Shown: positions 6,203 to 8,422 of the stretch, one piece after another
Position numbering within the stretch: the stretch's first letter is position 1
How the letters are laid out: the number at the start of each line of letters is the position of its first letter
Source of the DNA: an uncultured Eubacteriales bacterium
GTDB lineage: Bacteria; Bacillota; Clostridia; Oscillospirales; CAG-382
Direction of reading: 5' to 3'
Assembly (NCBI GenBank): GCA_900548115.1
Contig: URJL01000066.1
Location: 1 to 8,422 of the forward strand
Length of the DNA stretch: 8,422 nt
Position numbers and translations under genes: made by a program
The notes under the pieces: model-generated
The model's database searches: none
Told to the model about the DNA's origin: nothing
The model's input: only the letters and a program-made list of their open reading frames with translations

Positions 6203-8029
6203 ATGCCTTTTGACGCAGGCGTCACCGCCGCCGTTGCCGCCGAGATTGCGGAACGTGCCGTGGGCGCCAAGATCGAAAAAATTCAACAACCCGAGCGGGA
6301 CGAGCTGGTCTTGTCCCTAAAAAACGGGCGGGACAGCCGAAAACTGCTCATCAGCGCCAAGGCCGGCTCGGCGCGTCTTTCGCTCACCAAGCTTGAAAAA
6401 GAAAGCCCGCTTGCCGCGCCGATGTTCTGCATGCTGCTTCGCAAGCATCTTTCGGGCGGCGTGATCGGCTCGGTTCGCCCTTTGGGCTTTGAGCGCGCGG
6501 CGGAGATCGGGATTCACACCTACAACGAGTTAGGCTTCCCCACCGAAAAATATCTAATCTTCGAAACGACGGGGCGCTACAGCAACATTATTCTTTGCGA
6601 CTGCGAACACAAGGTCATTTCGGCGCTGCGCCTTTCCGAGCTTGCCTCGGACGAAAAGCGAAAATTGCTTTGCGGTTTCGTTTACGAACCGCTTCCGCTT
6701 CCCGAGCATCGCATTTCGCCGCTCGGACTTTCAAAGGAAACGTTTCTTGCCCGCTTCAAAGCCTTTTCGGACACGGGCGACGGATCGTATCCGTGCGACA
6801 AATATCTTTTGTCCGCCTATGCGGGACTTTCGCCCCTCACGGCGCGCGAGATCGTTTTCCGCACGGCGGGAGTTTCCGACGCTTCGCTTGCCGCGCTTTC
6901 CGAGCGCGGACTTCTTGACAATCTATATCTCAATTTCGAAGCGATCTACCGCCCCGTCGAAAATAATATTTTTGTCCCGACGCTCTTAAAAAAGCGTGAC
7001 GGCGAAGTGTTCGAGTTTTCGTTCTGCGACATATTGCAATACGGGAATGACGCGATCGCGGTGCGTTTCGACAGCATAAGCGAGCTTCTCGACACCTATT
7101 ACGGGTCGCGCGATCTGCGCGACCGCATCCGACAGAAATCGCAGGATATTTTAAAGCTTTTGTCCAACGCCGCTTCGCGCATCCGCAAGAAAGAGGAGGT
7201 CCAGCGCTCCGACCTTGCCGCCTGCCGCGAAAAAGAAAAATTCAAGAAATACGGCGATCTTATCACCGCCAATATGTACCGCCTGAAAAAGGGCGATACG
7301 AAGGCGACGGTGATCGATTATGAGGACGAGAATATGCCCGAGCGGGAAATCGAGCTGGAGATCAATCTTACGCCGTCGCAGAACGCGCAGCGGTATTACA
7401 AAAAATACAACAAGATGAAATCCGCCGAGGAAAATCTGAAAGAACAGCTTGAAAAGTCAAGGATCGAGCTTGCCTACATCGATACCATTTTCGAGAGCCT
7501 GACCAAGGCGCAGAACGAGCGCGATCTTGAGGAAATCCGCGAGGAGCTTCGCGCGGGCGGCTACGGCAAAAAGCTGGACGCGCTCTCGAGAAGCAATTCC
7601 AAAAACAAAAAAATGCAGAAAGACCGCATGAAGCGGACTTTCTGCCCGATGGAATTCCGCACAAGCGGCGGCTATCGCGTTTTGTGCGGGAAAAACAATC
7701 TGCAAAACGATTATATCACCACCGTCGCGGCGGGAAAGAACGATTATTGGTTTCATGTTAAAAACATGCCCGGTTCGCACACGGTGATGTTCTGCGGAAA
7801 CGAAGAACCCGACGCAAAGGATTTTACCGAGTGCGCCGTGATCGCCGCCTTTTTTTCGTCGGGAAGAAAAATCCCGAACGTCGCGGTGGATTACACCCGC
7901 GTAAAAAACATCCGCAAGCCCTCGGGCGCAAAGCCGGGCTTTGTGATCTACGAGACGAATTATTCGGCATATGTCACGGCGGATGAGGAAACGGTGCGCG
8001 CCTGCGCCGAGCGCGGACGGTTGCCGTGA
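6203..8029 (+). CDS. rqcH: Ribosome quality-control factor RqcH (Rqc2/NFACT family)
   Basis: The 608-residue protein matches bacterial RqcH, which binds obstructed 50S subunits carrying peptidyl-tRNA and recruits alanyl-tRNA to add C-terminal Ala tails that mark stalled peptides for degradation. Visible parts: the NFACT-N domain (about 1-190) with PMFCMLLRKHLSGG (73-86) and GRYSNIIL (124-131); a helix-hairpin-helix segment SAYAGLSPLTAREI (204-217); a charged coiled-coil middle (about 300-450); and a C-terminal NFACT-R RNA-binding domain (about 483-595) with GKNNLQNDYI and YWFHVKNMPGSH. The Asp97-Arg98 pair important in the Bacillus protein reads Glu97-Arg98 here. It is slightly longer than the Bacillus homologue (about 570), which was also called a fibronectin-binding protein (FbpA). 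GGGAGG (6190-6195) lies 7 nt before ATG. The last two codons and the stop lie in a dispersed hairpin repeat. Confidence 0.93.
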   Translation: MPFDAGVTAAVAAEIAERAVGAKIEKIQQPERDELVLSLKNGRDSRKLLISAKAGSARLSLTKLEKESPLAAPMFCMLLRKHLSGGVIGSVRPLGFERAAEIGIHTYNELGFPTEKYLIFETTGRYSNIILCDCEHKVISALRLSELASDEKRKLLCGFVYEPLPLPEHRISPLGLSKETFLARFKAFSDTGDGSYPCDKYLLSAYAGLSPLTAREIVFRTAGVSDASLAALSERGLLDNLYLNFEAIYRPVENNIFVPTLLKKRDGEVFEFSFCDILQYGNDAIAVRFDSISELLDTYYGSRDLRDRIRQKSQDILKLLSNAASRIRKKEEVQRSDLAACREKEKFKKYGDLITANMYRLKKGDTKATVIDYEDENMPEREIELEINLTPSQNAQRYYKKYNKMKSAEENLKEQLEKSRIELAYIDTIFESLTKAQNERDLEEIREELRAGGYGKKLDALSRSNSKNKKMQKDRMKRTFCPMEFRTSGGYRVLCGKNNLQNDYITTVAAGKNDYWFHVKNMPGSHTVMFCGNEEPDAKDFTECAVIAAFFSSGRKIPNVAVDYTRVKNIRKPSGAKPGFVIYETNYSAYVTADEETVRACAERGRLP

Positions 8030-8098
8030 AATTGCATTCCGATGGTCGGAATGCAATTTCACCATACCCTTATTATGTAGACATAACATTTCGATGCG
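8021..8098 (+). repeat. Dispersed hairpin repeat, copy B
   Basis: This unit is homologous to that at 117-193 and has the same orientation. It begins TTGCCG and forms a perfect 17-bp stem, 8026-8042 with 8046-8062, around a TGG loop (8043-8045). A second palindrome follows, TTATGT (8073-8078) and ACATAA (8081-8086) around AG, and it ends near TCGATGCG (8091-8098). Relative to copy A, pair 8027:8061 is T-A instead of C-G, pair 8031:8057 is A-T instead of G-C, and 8032:8056 is T-A instead of T-G. The first nine bases are also the last codons and stop of rqcH. No T-run follows the large stem, so it is not a standard terminator, although it may protect or end the rqcH transcript. Confidence 0.82.
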
Positions 8099-8105
8099 TA
8101 ACAGA

Positions 8106-8167
8106 GCCTTCCCCTCGATTCACTGTGACCTTCGGTCAAGTGGGGAAGGTGGCACGGCGAAGCCGTG
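8106..8167. repeat. Nested hairpin module, CCTTCCCC type
   Basis: CCTTCCCC (8107-8114) pairs with GGGGAAGG (8142-8149). Inside it CACT (8121-8124) can pair with AGTG (8139-8142), competing for one base, and TGACC (8126-8130) pairs with GGTCA (8134-8138) around TTC. Immediately after, CACGGC (8153-8158) pairs with GCCGTG (8162-8167) around GAA. The phrase GGGGAAGGTGGC followed by a GC-rich small hairpin resembles an intergenic repeat that I recall from several gut Clostridia genomes; that recollection was not checked. No coding sequence is supported here. Confidence 0.65.
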
Positions 8168-8202
8168 ACGAATGTAACACATCGCTGCGCGAAGTGAGAG
8201 AA

Positions 8203-8252
8203 ATTTTGCCTGCTGCAAAATGTTCCCGTGTGCCCATGCCGAAGGTATGGGC
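8203..8252. repeat. Two adjacent hairpins in right-end repeat mosaic
   Basis: ATTTTGC (8203-8209) pairs with GCAAAAT (8215-8221) around five bases. Then GCCCATGCC (8232-8240) pairs with GGTATGGGC (8244-8252), with one G-T wobble, around a GAA loop. The GAA loop is shared with the 8153-8167 hairpin. They are followed by ATGCGCAG (8255-8262), which also occurs at 189-196 after repeat copy A, and by AGTTTAGCT (8268-8276), similar to AGTTTAGGCT at 21-30. They appear to be further modules of the same repeat mosaic. No gene is visible. Confidence 0.55.
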
Positions 8253-8333
8253 GAATGCGCAGTAACGAGTTTAGCTGACATAGCATCGAGTGTGCTCAGG
8301 CGAGGGCGTGCCACTGTACCCATCTTTTGCTAT

Positions 8334-8400
8334 CGCCCGCAAACGGGCGGCGTTTGCCCTTCGGGCAGAGTATCTTTCTTTTCTTCCGAAAAGAAAGATA
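8334..8400. repeat. Three hairpins at right edge, one 13-bp perfect stem
   Basis: CGCCCG (8334-8339) pairs with CGGGCG (8344-8349) around CAAA. TGCCC (8355-8359) pairs with GGGCA (8363-8367) around TTC. TATCTTTCTTTTC (8371-8383) pairs perfectly with GAAAAGAAAGATA (8388-8400) around TTCC. The last stem is purine-rich on one side and pyrimidine-rich on the other, and is followed by CCAAAGAAAAGCG rather than a T-run. Together with the preceding modules, the stretch 8030-8422 is a chain of palindromes with no supportable gene. It may continue beyond the window. Confidence 0.65.
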
Positions 8401-8422
8401 CCAAAGAAAAGCGATTTAAGGG

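Noticed and set aside
5210..6289. Long minus-strand open frame opposite trmK, nif3 and rqcH
   Set aside because: It spans parts of three strongly supported plus-strand genes, has a composition typical of antisense translation, and shows no domain motif.
8026..8062. The large hairpin after rqcH as an intrinsic terminator
   Set aside because: The stem is followed by CATACCC rather than a T-run, and the same structure in copy A does not follow a visible gene end. It is called a repeat instead.
117..8098. The two direct hairpin repeats as ends of an 8-kb mobile element
   Set aside because: The genes between them are core chromosomal functions. No transposase, integrase or target duplication is seen, and such repeats are usually scattered genome-wide.
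8030..8323. Small open frames on both strands in the repeat region after rqcH
   Set aside because: They run through palindromic repeats, lack ribosome binding sites, and their peptide similarity to frames near 100-250 only reflects the shared repeat DNA.
8101..8422. CRISPR array in the right-end repeat region
   Set aside because: The palindromes differ in sequence and spacing, with no identical repeat of 24-40 bases separated by regular spacers.

Overview
The window reads as the chromosome of a spore-forming, Gram-positive member of the Clostridia, perhaps an Oscillospiraceae-like lineage. The main reason is a clear forespore sigma factor SigG. It is supported by a type II pantothenate kinase beside an ECF-type vitamin transporter subunit, a TrmK/Nif3 pair in the usual Firmicutes order, an RqcH of Bacillus type, strong GGAGG ribosome binding sites and TTGACA/TATAAT promoters. 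The genus assignment is only a guess from gene content and repeat style. Most of the window is ordinary housekeeping DNA. I see no CRISPR array, transposase, phage gene, tRNA, rRNA or recognisable defence system.

Layout: positions 1-230 hold palindromic repeat DNA. A sigma-A promoter then drives a PHP-domain phosphoesterase gene (352-1077), which ends at a terminator-like hairpin. Next come an ECF transporter S component (1147-1752) and a type II pantothenate kinase, coaW (1789-2637). These two probably form a pantothenate uptake and CoA synthesis pair. A perfect 16-bp hairpin at 2653-2688 serves as a two-way terminator between coaW and the convergent sigG (3461-2688, minus strand). sigG has a candidate forespore-type promoter at 3527-3498. 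Diverging from sigG is an SGNH-hydrolase-like gene (3691-4334) that is broken by a frameshift near 3858-3878 and has its own near-consensus promoter.

A second promoter (4387-4414) starts a compact four-gene plus-strand unit: a small DUF1858 CxxC protein (4457-4660), tRNA m1A22 methyltransferase trmK (4638-5402, overlapping its upstream neighbour by 23 nt), a Nif3-like dinuclear metal protein (5399-6172, overlapping trmK by 4 nt) and the ribosome quality-control factor rqcH (6203-8029). After rqcH the sequence is a mosaic of at least seven palindromes with no credible gene.

The most unusual signal is a repeat found in the same orientation at both ends (about 117-193 and 8021-8098). Each copy folds into a 17-bp hairpin with a TGG loop, followed by a short TTATGT/ACATAA palindrome. 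The hairpins differ at three pairs, yet pairing is kept: two pairs changed on both sides and one changed from wobble to Watson-Crick. One of these paired changes converts CGA into the TGA that ends rqcH, so the repeat supplies that gene's stop codon.
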